From the NCBI GenBank assembly GCA_946541435.1, contig CAMNJK010000003.1:1-23439 (forward strand): a DNA stretch of 23,439 nucleotides, in the 5' to 3' direction. The DNA comes from an uncultured Bacillota bacterium. Its GTDB lineage: Bacteria > Bacillota > Clostridia > Peptostreptococcales > Anaerovoracaceae. Positions 14,907-22,411 of the stretch are shown piece by piece. Position 1 is the first letter of the stretch, and each line of letters opens with the position of its first letter. A model generated the notes under the pieces. That model did no database searches. It was not told the origin of the DNA and was given only the letters and a program-made list of their open reading frames with translations. A program made the position numbers and the translations under genes.

Positions 14907-15647
14907 ATGTATGAAGAACTGACAAAGATCCTGAAAGAGAGCGACAACATTGTATTCTTTGGCGGGGCGGGCGTCTCCACCGAGAGCAACATTCCGGATT
15001 TCCGTTCGGAGCAGGGTCTGTACAACGCGAAACAGAGCTACGGGATGTCTCCGGAGCAGATGATCTCCCACAGCTTTTTCCTGCGGGATACGGAGACCTT
15101 CTACGATTACTACAAAAACAACATGGTCTATCCTGAGGCCCAGCCCAACCCGGCCCATCTGGCTCTGGCAAAGCTGGAGGAAATGGGCAAGCTGAAGGCC
15201 ATCGTCACCCAGAACATCGACGGACTGCATCAGAAGGCCGGCAGCAAGACGGTCTACGAGGTGCACGGTTCGGTGCTCCGCAACCTCTGCATGGACTGCG
15301 GCAAGTTCTTTGACCTGGATTATGTCATGGACCCGGCCCACTGCGACGGACACATTCCCAAGTGCGACAAATGCGGCGGCATCGTCAAGCCGGACGTGGT
15401 CCTTTATGAGGAGGCCCTGGACGACGCCCAGATCCGCGGCGCGGTGGACGCCATCAGCAATGCGGACGTACTGATCATCGGCGGCACATCTCTGGTGGTC
15501 TATCCGGCGGCCGGCTTCGTCAACTATTTCCGCGGCAGGCACCTGGTGCTGATCAACAAGAGCAGCACATCCTACGACGGCCGGGCGGATCTGGTGATCC
15601 ATGACCCCATCGGCCAGGTCCTGAAGGAAGCTGTGGCCAATCTGTAG
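14907..15647 (+). CDS. cobB: Sir2-family NAD-dependent protein deacylase
   Basis: Removes acyl groups from lysine using NAD, releasing nicotinamide and O-acyl-ADP-ribose. 246 residues. Motifs: GGAGVSTESNIPDFRS (19-34) for NAD binding, TQNIDGLH, catalytic His120 in VHGSV, a zinc site Cys128, Cys131, Cys153, Cys156, and GTSLVVYPAA near the C-terminus. The start at 14907 is chosen over longer in-frame openings because AAAGGAGA ends 6 nt upstream and the protein then begins like other short bacterial sirtuins. It starts 2 nt after the MFS stop codon, suggesting co-translation. Whether it prefers acetyl or succinyl groups is unknown. Confidence 0.94.
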   Translation: MYEELTKILKESDNIVFFGGAGVSTESNIPDFRSEQGLYNAKQSYGMSPEQMISHSFFLRDTETFYDYYKNNMVYPEAQPNPAHLALAKLEEMGKLKAIVTQNIDGLHQKAGSKTVYEVHGSVLRNLCMDCGKFFDLDYVMDPAHCDGHIPKCDKCGGIVKPDVVLYEEALDDAQIRGAVDAISNADVLIIGGTSLVVYPAAGFVNYFRGRHLVLINKSSTSYDGRADLVIHDPIGQVLKEAVANL

Positions 15648-15664
15648 ATCCCGGGAGTATGTAG

Positions 15665-16282
15665 ATGAAGAGAGAAGATATCGTGCTGGCAAGCGCCTCG
15701 CCGAGACGGATCGAGATGCTGGAGAAGAACGGCTTTCGCGCCCGGGTCTGCCCCGCGGACATCGACGAACATTTGCCGTTTGACATGACCGCGGAGACCG
15801 CGGTCATGTATCTGTCTTTTGCAAAAGCTGGTCATGTGGCGGCCCGAAATCGCGGGCTGATCATTGCGGCGGACACCGTGGTGGTGTATGATGGAAAAAT
15901 TATAGGGAAACCCGCGGACGAGGAGGAAGCTTTTGAAGTCCTGTCCCGGCTGCGGGGGAAGTGTCACCAGGTCATCACCGGGGTCTGTCTGATGGATACG
16001 GCGGCGAATCCAGGGCCGGATGAAGGCACCGGCCAGCCTTTGCTCGCCGGCGTGCCTAAGCGCTGCCTCTATGATGTGACGGATGTGTATTTCGGGGATT
16101 ACAGCGACGAGGAACTCAGGGCCTATGTGCAGACCCCGGAGCCCTATGACAAGGCCGGCGGCTACGCCATCCAGGAGACCTTCGGCAAGTATGTGGACCA
16201 CATCGACGGTGACATGGATAATGTGATCGGTTTCCCGTTTTATCGGGTGCTGCCGTACCTGAACGGTCAAAGGCTGGGATAG
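15665..16282 (+). CDS. maf: Maf-family nucleoside triphosphate pyrophosphatase
   Basis: Hydrolyses non-canonical or selected nucleoside triphosphates to monophosphates, a house-cleaning role linked to septum formation in Bacillus. 205 residues. Diagnostic motifs are LASASPRR (8-15), AADTVV (Asp70), GKP and the late QETFGKYVDHIDGDMDNVIGFP. A short insert around residues 109-133 (ANPGPDEGTGQPLLAGVPKR) is not typical of the family; its DNA holds the dispersed motif on the minus strand (16031-16043). The start at 15665 has GGGAG upstream and lies 17 nt after sir2. Within the gene an 11-bp-arm inverted repeat lies at 15784-15808. Confidence 0.94.
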   Translation: MKREDIVLASASPRRIEMLEKNGFRARVCPADIDEHLPFDMTAETAVMYLSFAKAGHVAARNRGLIIAADTVVVYDGKIIGKPADEEEAFEVLSRLRGKCHQVITGVCLMDTAANPGPDEGTGQPLLAGVPKRCLYDVTDVYFGDYSDEELRAYVQTPEPYDKAGGYAIQETFGKYVDHIDGDMDNVIGFPFYRVLPYLNGQRLG

Positions 16283-16317
16283 CAGCGCCAACACTGCAGA
16301 AGGATGAGGACCTGAAG

Positions 16318-16902
16318 ATGATTTCGTTTGTCTTAAACAGCATATTGCTCGGCATCGGGCTTGCAATGGACGCTTTTTCGGTGTCCATTGCCAACGGGCT
16401 GAATGAACCCGGGATGCGGCGGGGCAGGCAATGCCTGATCGCCGGTACGTATGGTTTTTTTCAGTTCCTCATGCCGGTGGCGGGATGGTTCTGCGTGCAC
16501 ATGCTGCTGCAGGCCTTCCGGACATTCGAAAGATTCATTCCCTGGATCGCCCTGATCCTGCTGCTTTGGATCGGCGGGAAAATGATCCTGGACGCGGTCC
16601 GGCCGGAAAAGGAAGCTGAGTCGTCAGAAGCCCCAGTCCTGACCTGGCCTGTCCTGCTTTTGCAGGGGGTGGCTACATCCATCGACGCACTGTCGGTGGG
16701 CTTCGCCATCGCGAACTACAGCTGGGTCAGCGCCATCGTCGCCGCGGTGATCATCGCCTGTGTGACCTTCGTGATCTGCATGGGCGGCCTGACCGCCGGC
16801 AGGAAACTGAGCGCGCGGCTGGCGGGCAAGGCCGGGATCCTGGGCGGATGCATCCTGATCTTTATCGGGCTGGAGATCTTCATCAGGGGCGTGTTCCTCT
16901 GA
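16318..16902 (+). CDS. mntP: MntP-type manganese efflux pump
   Basis: Exports Mn(II) across the cytoplasmic membrane. 194 residues with six hydrophobic segments in two homologous halves. The key acidic residues of the family are visible: Asp18 in GLAMDAFSVSIANG and Asp123 in ATSIDALSVGFAIA. The ATG at 16318 has GAGGA upstream. The gap to maf is 35 nt, too short for a yybP-ykoY manganese riboswitch, so regulation by that route is not seen here. Confidence 0.93.
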   Translation: MISFVLNSILLGIGLAMDAFSVSIANGLNEPGMRRGRQCLIAGTYGFFQFLMPVAGWFCVHMLLQAFRTFERFIPWIALILLLWIGGKMILDAVRPEKEAESSEAPVLTWPVLLLQGVATSIDALSVGFAIANYSWVSAIVAAVIIACVTFVICMGGLTAGRKLSARLAGKAGILGGCILIFIGLEIFIRGVFL

Positions 16903-16953
16903 GTTGACCTGACGGCGCGGACCTGACAGAATAAATGACAAGAAGGAAGAACT

Positions 16954-17928
16954 ATGCGTGAAGAATCAGTAAAAGCGAAAGAAGTAAGTCAATGGAAACT
17001 GTATGCGGCCGGAGTGGCATTCACCCTGTCCATCGGTTTTTCTTTCTTCGGGATCAAACAATGCGTGCCCTACGGGGACACGCTGATCCTGCTTGCCTAT
17101 CGCTATGCTGCGGCGCTGATCGGCGTTCTCGTGTTCGGGGGGATCAGTAAAGCCCTGGGGTTCTATCCGGAGAAGAAGCCCGGCCGGCCAAAAGGGAAGC
17201 TTTATATGACCGCGTCCTTCTACATCCTCTTCATGATCTTTCAGATCTTCGCCATGTATTTCTCCACGTCCATCGAGGGCGCCATCGTCTATGCCATGAC
17301 GCCGATCTTCGCCAAGGTCATCGGCCGGATCGTGCTGGGTGAGAAGTCCACCAGGCTGCAGTATTTCTTCGTGATCATGACGGTGTCAGCCCTGCTGGTA
17401 CTGATCGTTCTGAACGCCACGGACATCCACCTGAATGTGAAGGGCCTGGTCATTATGATCATCAGCAGTCTCTTCATGGCCTGCCAGAATGTATCCGCCC
17501 GGTATGTCCGGGGGGTGTTCAAGCCGCTGGAGATCACCGAGTGCATCGCCGTGGGCGGATTCGTGATCTTCTTCGGGGCAGCGCTGATCCGGGCCCTGGC
17601 CAGCCATGATCTGTCGGGGATGTTCGAACCGCTGACCCATCCCCGGTTCGTCATCTGGGTGTCCTTCCTGGGGATCTTCTGCATCCTCCTGTCGGCCCAG
17701 TTCATGGCCTTCATGCTGGCCCATATGCAGATCATCCAGTCCACGGCTTTCAACAGCGCCTCCACGCTGGTGTCCATCATCGCCGGGGCCCTGATCCTGG
17801 GGGAACCCCTCTACTGGTATCATTATATCTGCGGCGTCCTGATCCTGGGGGGCGTGGTGGGATTATCCCTGGCGCCGGCCGTGGCATCCAACAGCGGCAA
17901 GTCCCTGCAGGACGATCTGGACCGATAA
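16954..17928 (+). CDS. EamA/DMT-family transporter
   Basis: 324 residues, about ten hydrophobic segments in two EamA repeats (N-half around FTLSIGFSFFGIKQC and ALIGVLVFGG; C-half ending AGALILGEPLYWYHYICGVLILGGVVGL). This is the drug/metabolite transporter superfamily; the substrate is not predictable. The start at 16954 has AAGGAAG 6 nt upstream. The basic N-terminal tail (EESVKAKEVSQW) is cytoplasmic. It is the last gene of the rightward series, and the dispersed motif begins at the base after its stop codon. Confidence 0.9.
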   Translation: MREESVKAKEVSQWKLYAAGVAFTLSIGFSFFGIKQCVPYGDTLILLAYRYAAALIGVLVFGGISKALGFYPEKKPGRPKGKLYMTASFYILFMIFQIFAMYFSTSIEGAIVYAMTPIFAKVIGRIVLGEKSTRLQYFFVIMTVSALLVLIVLNATDIHLNVKGLVIMIISSLFMACQNVSARYVRGVFKPLEITECIAVGGFVIFFGAALIRALASHDLSGMFEPLTHPRFVIWVSFLGIFCILLSAQFMAFMLAHMQIIQSTAFNSASTLVSIIAGALILGEPLYWYHYICGVLILGGVVGLSLAPAVASNSGKSLQDDLDR

Positions 17929-17941
17929 GCAAAGGCTGGCC
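17929..17941 (+). repeat. GCAAAGGCTGGYC motif copy, intergenic
   Basis: GCAAAGGCTGGCC begins directly after the stop codon of the EamA gene. It is one of at least 11 copies of the 11-mer in the window (see findings), and one of few outside coding sequence. The following CCGGACCC...GGGGTACCGG can form an imperfect hairpin. Confidence 0.7.
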
Positions 17942-17965
17942 GGACCCTTGCGGGGTACCGGCGCC

Positions 17966-17996
17966 AAAAGAAAAATGGCCCCTTCACAGAGGGGCC
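17966..17996 (-). terminator. Terminator of ychF
   Basis: On the minus strand GGCCCCT (17996-17990) pairs with AGGGGCC (17983-17977) around a 6-nt loop, followed by ATTTTTCTTTT (to 17966). It lies about 40 nt beyond the ychF stop codon. It may also help end the convergent EamA transcript, although no good T-run follows on the plus side. Confidence 0.75.
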
Positions 17997-18034
17997 GCCT
18001 GACTTTCATAAGAAACGGTATTCAACGAACGATA

Positions 18035-19126
18035 CTATACGTTGAACAGGAAGTGGCAGATGTCGCCGTCCTTGACTTCGTAGTCCTTGCCTTCGGACCG
18101 CAGCCAGCCGTGCTCTTTGGCGGTGCTGAGCTTGCCGCCCGCTTCCATCAGCTTGTCATAGGCGATGGTCTCGGAACGGATGAAGCCCCGTTCGAAGTCG
18201 GTGTGGATCTTTCCGGCAGCCTGGGGGGCCAGGGTGCCGCGCTTGATGGTCCAGGCCCGGGTCTCGTCCTCGCCGGTGGTGATGAAGGAGATCAGATCCA
18301 GCAGGGCGTAGGAGGATTTGATCAGCTTTTCCAGACCGGCTTCCTCGATGCCCAGTTCCTCCAGGAACATTTCCCGTTCCTCATCGTCCAGCTCTGAAAG
18401 CTCCGCTTCCACCTTGGCGCAGATGACCACCACGCCGGAGCCTTCCTTTTCGGCATACTCCCGTACGGCTTTCACATATTCATTGTCCTCGCCGGCCGCG
18501 TCCTCTTCGGATACGTTGGCGGCGTAGATCACAGGCTTGTAGGAGAGCAGGTCCAGGCTTTTCACGAAAGCGGCCTCTTCATCGTCCAGGTCCATGGCCC
18601 GGGCGGAGGTCCCGTCTTCGATGAAGGCAGCCACCCGCTTCAGGAGATCCAGTTCCTTCTGCAGGGATTTGTCGCCCTTCAGGTTCTTGGTGGTCTTCTG
18701 GATGCGGCGCTCCAGGACTTCCATATCGGACAGGATCAGCTCCATGTTGATGGTCTCGATATCGGAGATGGGGTCGATCCGGCCGTCCACATGGACCACG
18801 TTGCCGTCTTCAAAGCAGCGGACCACGTGCACGATGGCTTCCACCTCCCGGATGTGACCCAGGAATTTGTTCCCCAGGCCCTCGCCCTTGCTGGCGCCCT
18901 TGACCAGGCCGGCGATGTCGCAGAATTCGATGGTGGTGTAGATGGTCTTCTTGGAGTGATAGATCTCCGACAGCCTGGTGACCCGTTCATCCGGCACGGT
19001 GACCACGCCGATGTTGGGTTCGATGGTGCAGAAGGGATAGTTGGCCGCCTCTGCGCCAGCCTTTGTGATTGCGTTAAACAGTGTGCTCTTGCCGACATTC
19101 GGCAGTCCGACGATTCCAAGTTTCAT
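18035..19126 (-). CDS. ychF: Redox-regulated ATPase/GTPase YchF (OLA1 family)
   Basis: A conserved P-loop NTPase that binds ribosomes and prefers ATP. 363 residues. P-loop GLPNVGKST (7-15), DIAGLVKGASKGEGLGN as the switch II/G3 region, and NVSE (204-207) in place of the usual G4 NKxD, the NxxE form linked to ATP use. An acidic coiled-coil insert and the C-terminal TGS domain (FITTGEDETRAWTIKRG ... HTDFERGFIRSE) follow. The frame is open further upstream, but the family begins MKLGIVG, which fixes the start at 19126, with AGGAGA about 10 nt upstream. It has its own promoter (19178-19206) and terminator. Confidence 0.96.
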   Translation of the reverse strand: MKLGIVGLPNVGKSTLFNAITKAGAEAANYPFCTIEPNIGVVTVPDERVTRLSEIYHSKKTIYTTIEFCDIAGLVKGASKGEGLGNKFLGHIREVEAIVHVVRCFEDGNVVHVDGRIDPISDIETINMELILSDMEVLERRIQKTTKNLKGDKSLQKELDLLKRVAAFIEDGTSARAMDLDDEEAAFVKSLDLLSYKPVIYAANVSEEDAAGEDNEYVKAVREYAEKEGSGVVVICAKVEAELSELDDEEREMFLEELGIEEAGLEKLIKSSYALLDLISFITTGEDETRAWTIKRGTLAPQAAGKIHTDFERGFIRSETIAYDKLMEAGGKLSTAKEHGWLRSEGKDYEVKDGDICHFLFNV

Positions 19127-19161
19127 ATAATCAGCTTCTCCTGTGACTTCGTTTGATTTCA

Positions 19162-19180
19162 GTAAATGATACTCATTATT
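19162..19180. promoter_or_regulatory. Fur-like palindrome overlapping the ychF promoter
   Basis: GTAAATGATACTCATTATT matches the classical 19-bp Fur box GATAATGATAATCATTATC at 15 positions by eye, with the core inverted repeat AATGA-TAC-TCATT. It overlaps the end of the ychF -10 box and the likely transcription start. A metalloregulator of the Fur family (Fur, PerR, Zur) is a reasonable guess. No such regulator is encoded in the window. Confidence 0.4.
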
Positions 19181-19206
19181 ATACATTCGGGGCGGGGAAT
19201 GCTCAA
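19178..19206 (-). promoter_or_regulatory. Promoter of ychF
   Basis: On the minus strand TTGAGC (19206-19201), a 17-bp spacer and a perfect TATAAT (19183-19178), about 52 nt upstream of the ychF start codon. Confidence 0.6.
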
Positions 19207-19227
19207 TAGGTGAAAAAATGTTTGGCA

Positions 19228-19257
19228 TTGCGCCTGCTTCCGGAATGGAGCTATAAT
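19228..19257 (+). promoter_or_regulatory. Candidate promoter of the MATE-remnant/EamA/glycosylase genes
   Basis: TTGCGC (19228-19233), an 18-bp spacer and a perfect TATAAT (19252-19257), about 45 nt before the start codon at 19304. The -35 is weak. Confidence 0.45.
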
Positions 19258-19303
19258 ATTGCAGGCCGAAAGGCCGCGCCCCCGGGAGGACCCTTAAACC
19301 ACG

Positions 19304-19648
19304 ATGTACAGAAAACAGGAAGATCCAAAAGCAAATACCAGAATCATCGCAAAGCAGATGTTCCGGCTGCTGCCGGCCCAGGTTTTCCTGATGGCCATCG
19401 GCTCAGTCAACGGACTGGTTTCGATTTATTTTGCCGACAATCATATCGGAATGGAGGCCATGAGCGCGGTGGGCCTGTATTTCCCGGTGGTGCTCTTCAT
19501 CAATGCCCTCAGCATCATGATGGTGGGCGGCTCAGCCATTCTTTGCGGCAGGTTCAGGAACATGGGCATCAGAATGGTTTTCGATATCGCTGAAAGCGTG
19601 CAGTACCAGAATCTGCTGGGGCTGAACACGCTGACCATCCGGGTATAG
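19304..19648 (+). pseudogene. Internally deleted MATE-type transporter remnant
   Basis: The 114-residue frame begins like the N-terminus of a multidrug/toxin-extrusion (MATE) transporter (RLLPAQVFLMAIGSVNGL, then MSAVGLYFPVVLFINALSIMMVGGSAILCGRF), through about residue 75. It then switches abruptly to a soluble-looking tail, DIAESVQYQNLLGLNTLTIRV. Full MATE proteins are about 450 residues, and some Firmicutes members carry C-terminal SpoIIE/ATPase-like domains. My reading is that a large in-frame internal deletion fused the first two helices to the extreme C-terminus of such a fusion protein; the origin of the tail is from memory of such proteins, not a search. GGAGG lies 14 nt before the ATG, rather far. 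It may survive only as a translated leader for the EamA gene, which starts 6 nt after its stop. Confidence 0.6.
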
Positions 19649-19654
19649 ATCAAA

Positions 19655-20602
19655 ATGAACGAACTGAGCAAAAAAAGAAGAGCCATGATGATCATGGTGA
19701 TCACTGCCTGTATGTGGAGCATCGGCGGGCTCTTCATCAAACTGATCTCCTGGAGCCCCTTCATGATCGCCGGGGTCCGCAGCGCCATCTCCGGAAGTGT
19801 GATGGCCGTCTATATGATGAAGGCATCGGTGGGCTTCAAGCTGAACCGGTATTCTTTTTTCGCGGGGATCGGCCTGTGCTTCTCCGCCACGCTCTTCACC
19901 ATGGCGAACAAGCTGACCACCGCGGCCAACGCCATCGTGCTCCAGTATACCGCGCCGGTGTTCATCCTGCTTCTGTCCGCGCTGCTCTTCCGGCAGAAGA
20001 TGCGAAAAAAAGAAGTGGGCGTGGTCCTGGTGACCCTGGCGGGCATGGTGCTCTTCTTCTTCGATCAGCTGTCGCCGGGCAATGTGGCGGGGAACCTCCT
20101 GGGGATCCTGGCCGGCATCTTCCTGGCCCTGATGTTCGTCATGGTGGGAAGGGGCGGCGATGATGACAGCACCCGGATGAGCGGCATCCTGATCGCCCAT
20201 ACCATGACGGTCCTGATCGGTGTCCCCCTGGGCCTCTTGGGCGTCATGTCCGATACTGCCGCTGCCGCCGGGTCGCCGCTGGGTCTGGAGATCCTGTACG
20301 TGGCCATCCTGGGTGTGTTCCAGCTGGGCATCCCCTATGTGCTCTACGGCATCGCTTCCAGGGACTGCCCGCCCCTGGCCTGCTCCCTGATCGGCATGCT
20401 GGAGCCTCTGCTGAACCCGGTCTGGGTAGCCATCTTCACGGGAGAGGTCCCGGGCCTTTTCGCCATGGCCGGCGCCGTGGTCATCATCGCCACCGTATCC
20501 TGGTGGTGCGTGCAGGAGAGCAGGGAGGACGCGGCGGACACAGCCGGGAATTATGCAGCGGACACAGCCGGGAATCCCGCGGCGGAAGGAGGCAAAAAAT
20601 GA
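19655..20602 (+). CDS. EamA/DMT-family transporter
   Basis: 315 residues with about ten hydrophobic segments in two EamA repeats (N-half ACMWSIGGLFIKL and QYTAPVFILLLSALLF; C-half LIGMLEPLLNPVWVAIFTGEVPG). The AxxxxxxQYTAPVFI and MLEPLLNPVW signatures are typical of this family; the substrate is unknown. There is no ribosome site before the ATG at 19655, which lies 6 nt after the remnant's stop, so translation probably relies on coupling. The C-terminal tail (DAADTAGNYAADTAGNPAAEGGKK) is an add-on encoded by a 24-bp-period repeat. The stop overlaps the next start as ATGA. Confidence 0.9.
   Translation: MNELSKKRRAMMIMVITACMWSIGGLFIKLISWSPFMIAGVRSAISGSVMAVYMMKASVGFKLNRYSFFAGIGLCFSATLFTMANKLTTAANAIVLQYTAPVFILLLSALLFRQKMRKKEVGVVLVTLAGMVLFFFDQLSPGNVAGNLLGILAGIFLALMFVMVGRGGDDDSTRMSGILIAHTMTVLIGVPLGLLGVMSDTAAAAGSPLGLEILYVAILGVFQLGIPYVLYGIASRDCPPLACSLIGMLEPLLNPVWVAIFTGEVPGLFAMAGAVVIIATVSWWCVQESREDAADTAGNYAADTAGNPAAEGGKK
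20534..20575 (+). repeat. Two-copy repeat encoding the EamA C-terminal tail
   Basis: GCGGACACAGCCGGGAAT occurs at 20534-20551 and 20558-20575, a 24-bp period in register with codons, giving the repeated Ala-Asp-Thr-Ala-Gly-Asn tail. Confidence 0.7.
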
Positions 20603-21084
20603 TCGCGCATCCATTCGGACCATTATTTACTGAACAGAGCCGGGTCCTGATCCTGGGGTCCTTCCCCTCGGTGAAATCCCGGGAGCAGAATTTCTTTTAC
20701 GGCCACCCCCAGAACCGGTTCTGGAAGGTGCTGGCCGCCGTGCTGGACGCGCCGGTGCCGGAGACCATCGCAGACAAGCAAAGGCTGGTCAAAGGGCATG
20801 GCCTGGCTTTGTGGGATTCCATCGCCAGCTGCGACATCACCGGATCCTCCGATGCCAGCATCCGGAACGTGAAGAGCAACGACCTGCACATCATTCTGGA
20901 CCACTGCGACATCCGGAAGATCTATTGCAACGGAAAGAAATCCCATCAGATCTACAACCGCTACATCCGGGACGATCTGGGCAGGGAGGCGGAATGTCTG
21001 CCCTCCACCAGTCCCGCCAACGCCCAGTGGACCCTGCCGAAGCTGATCGAAGCCTGGTCGGTGATCCGGGAGGCGCTGGGCTGA
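20599..21084 (+). CDS. DNA-deoxyinosine glycosylase (uracil-DNA glycosylase superfamily)
   Basis: Predicted to excise hypoxanthine (deaminated adenine) and possibly uracil from DNA, starting base-excision repair. 161 residues. The signature LGSFPSVKSREQNFFYGHPQNRFW (residues 19-42) corresponds to motif 1 of the hypoxanthine-DNA-glycosylase branch, and TSPANA near the C-terminus to its later active-site loop. The start at 20599 has AAGGAGG 6 nt upstream and overlaps the EamA stop by ATGA, so the two are co-translated; a longer in-frame opening exists but would run through the EamA gene. A copy of the dispersed motif (20778) encodes Gln-Arg-Leu-Val here. Substrate preference within the superfamily is inferred from the motif. 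Confidence 0.88.
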   Translation: MIAHPFGPLFTEQSRVLILGSFPSVKSREQNFFYGHPQNRFWKVLAAVLDAPVPETIADKQRLVKGHGLALWDSIASCDITGSSDASIRNVKSNDLHIILDHCDIRKIYCNGKKSHQIYNRYIRDDLGREAECLPSTSPANAQWTLPKLIEAWSVIREALG

Positions 21085-21115
21085 CATAAAAAACCACTTG
21101 AAACGAAGGAAAGAT

Positions 21116-22399
21116 ATGACGAACCAGAAGGAGCAGAGACAAAAGGATCAAAAACGGAAGGATCAAACAAAGAAGGATCGCAGTCAGGATATGCGGATGC
21201 CCCAGCCCAGGCTGGGCCGGGGCGGAATGATCGCGCTGATCACCATGTGCAACGCCATCGCGCCCCTGTCAACGGACATGTACATGCCGGCCCTGCCGGA
21301 CATGGCGGTTTACTTTCACACCACGGATTCCATCATGAATCTGACCCTGATCGGGTTTTTCCTGTTCTTTGCCATCGGCATGCTGGTGTTCGGGCCCGTA
21401 TCCGACCGGATGGGGCGGCGGCCCACCATTGTTTTCGGCGTCAGTCTCTACATCCTGGCCAGCGCACTCTGCGGATGTTCCGTTACAGTGGCCATGCTGA
21501 TCGGCGCCCGGGTCCTGCAGGCCATCGGGGCGGGATGCATGGTGGCGGTCAGCACAGCCATCGTCAAGGACCAGTTCACCGGCGCGACCCAGGGGACAGT
21601 CCTGGCCACAGCCCAGGTCTTCAGCGTGCTGGGTCCGGTGCTGGCGCCTCTCATCGGCGCGCAGATCTATCGGTTCTTCAGCTGGCGGGCGGATTTTTTC
21701 ATGCAGGGGATCATTACCCTGGTGATCCTGGTGCTGGCGCTTCTGATGGTGGACCCGCTGCCCCGGGAAGAGCGCCTGAACGTCAGCCCGGCCCAGACCT
21801 TCGGGCGCCTGGGCGCCGTGCTGCAAAACCGGACTTTTCGGTCTTTTCTGCTCTGCATCGGCATGATCCAGATCCCCATGATGGCCTACATCTCGGCCAG
21901 TTCCTACATCTATGAGAATCAGTTCGGTCTGAGCTCCACCGGCTACAGTCTCTATTTCGCGGCAACAGCCCTGGCCTCCGCCATGGGTCCCCTGGTCTAC
22001 ATCAAAGTCCGGCGTTATAATGCTTTTAATGTCACCTTCGGCATCTTCATTTCCTGCCTGGTGTTCAGCGTGCTCATGTTCCTGCTGGGCCACCGGCTGC
22101 CGCTGCTTTTCGCCATGTGCTTCGCGCCCACCATGATGACGTCAGCGGTGTCCCGGCCCTTCGCCACCACCATCCTGCTGAACCTGCAGCAGCACGACAC
22201 CGGCTCGGCATCCTCCCTGGCCAACTTCAGCTACACCCTGTTCGGCACCATCGGCATGTTCCTGATCACTTCAATATGGAAGGATTACATCCTGGGCATT
22301 TCCATCCTGACCTTCGGCGCCGGCGTCCTGGGACTGGCCCAGGCGCTGCGTCTTCGCGCAAAGGCTGGTCGGTCCGCGCTCTCGGTGTTTCCGCGCTAG
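21116..22399 (+). CDS. Bcr/CflA-type MFS drug-efflux transporter
   Basis: 427 residues, about twelve hydrophobic segments. The first helix ends in APLSTDMYMPALPDM, a hallmark of the Bcr/CflA drug:H+ antiporter branch. Motif A is GPVSDRMGRRP between helices 2 and 3, and GARVLQAIGAGCMVAVSTAIVKDQF follows as motif B/C. A strongly polar, repetitive N-terminal tail (KEQRQKDQKRKDQTKKDRSQD) is unusual. The start at 21116 has GAAGGA upstream; a TTG at 21098 is in frame but lacks a ribosome site. The C-terminal tail contains the dispersed motif at 22358, and the inverted pair lies 15 nt past the stop. Confidence 0.9.
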   Translation: MTNQKEQRQKDQKRKDQTKKDRSQDMRMPQPRLGRGGMIALITMCNAIAPLSTDMYMPALPDMAVYFHTTDSIMNLTLIGFFLFFAIGMLVFGPVSDRMGRRPTIVFGVSLYILASALCGCSVTVAMLIGARVLQAIGAGCMVAVSTAIVKDQFTGATQGTVLATAQVFSVLGPVLAPLIGAQIYRFFSWRADFFMQGIITLVILVLALLMVDPLPREERLNVSPAQTFGRLGAVLQNRTFRSFLLCIGMIQIPMMAYISASSYIYENQFGLSSTGYSLYFAATALASAMGPLVYIKVRRYNAFNVTFGIFISCLVFSVLMFLLGHRLPLLFAMCFAPTMMTSAVSRPFATTILLNLQQHDTGSASSLANFSYTLFGTIGMFLITSIWKDYILGISILTFGAGVLGLAQALRLRAKAGRSALSVFPR

Positions 22400-22411
22400 A
22401 CCGGGGTGCGA

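Noticed and set aside
15784..15808. Inverted repeat with 11-bp arms CATGACCGCGG/CCGCGGTCATG in maf
   Set aside because: It lies inside a conserved coding stretch (DMTAETAVMY) and has no second copy or regulatory setting; treated as coincidence.
16283..16317. Possible manganese (yybP-ykoY) riboswitch before mntP
   Set aside because: Only 35 nt separate maf and mntP, which is too short.
19049..19067. CAAAGGCTGG match in ychF and AAAAGGCTGG in the flavoprotein gene (about 6993-7003)
   Set aside because: These lack the first base or bases of the 11-mer and encode conserved Lys-Ala-Gly segments, so they were not counted as copies of the dispersed motif.
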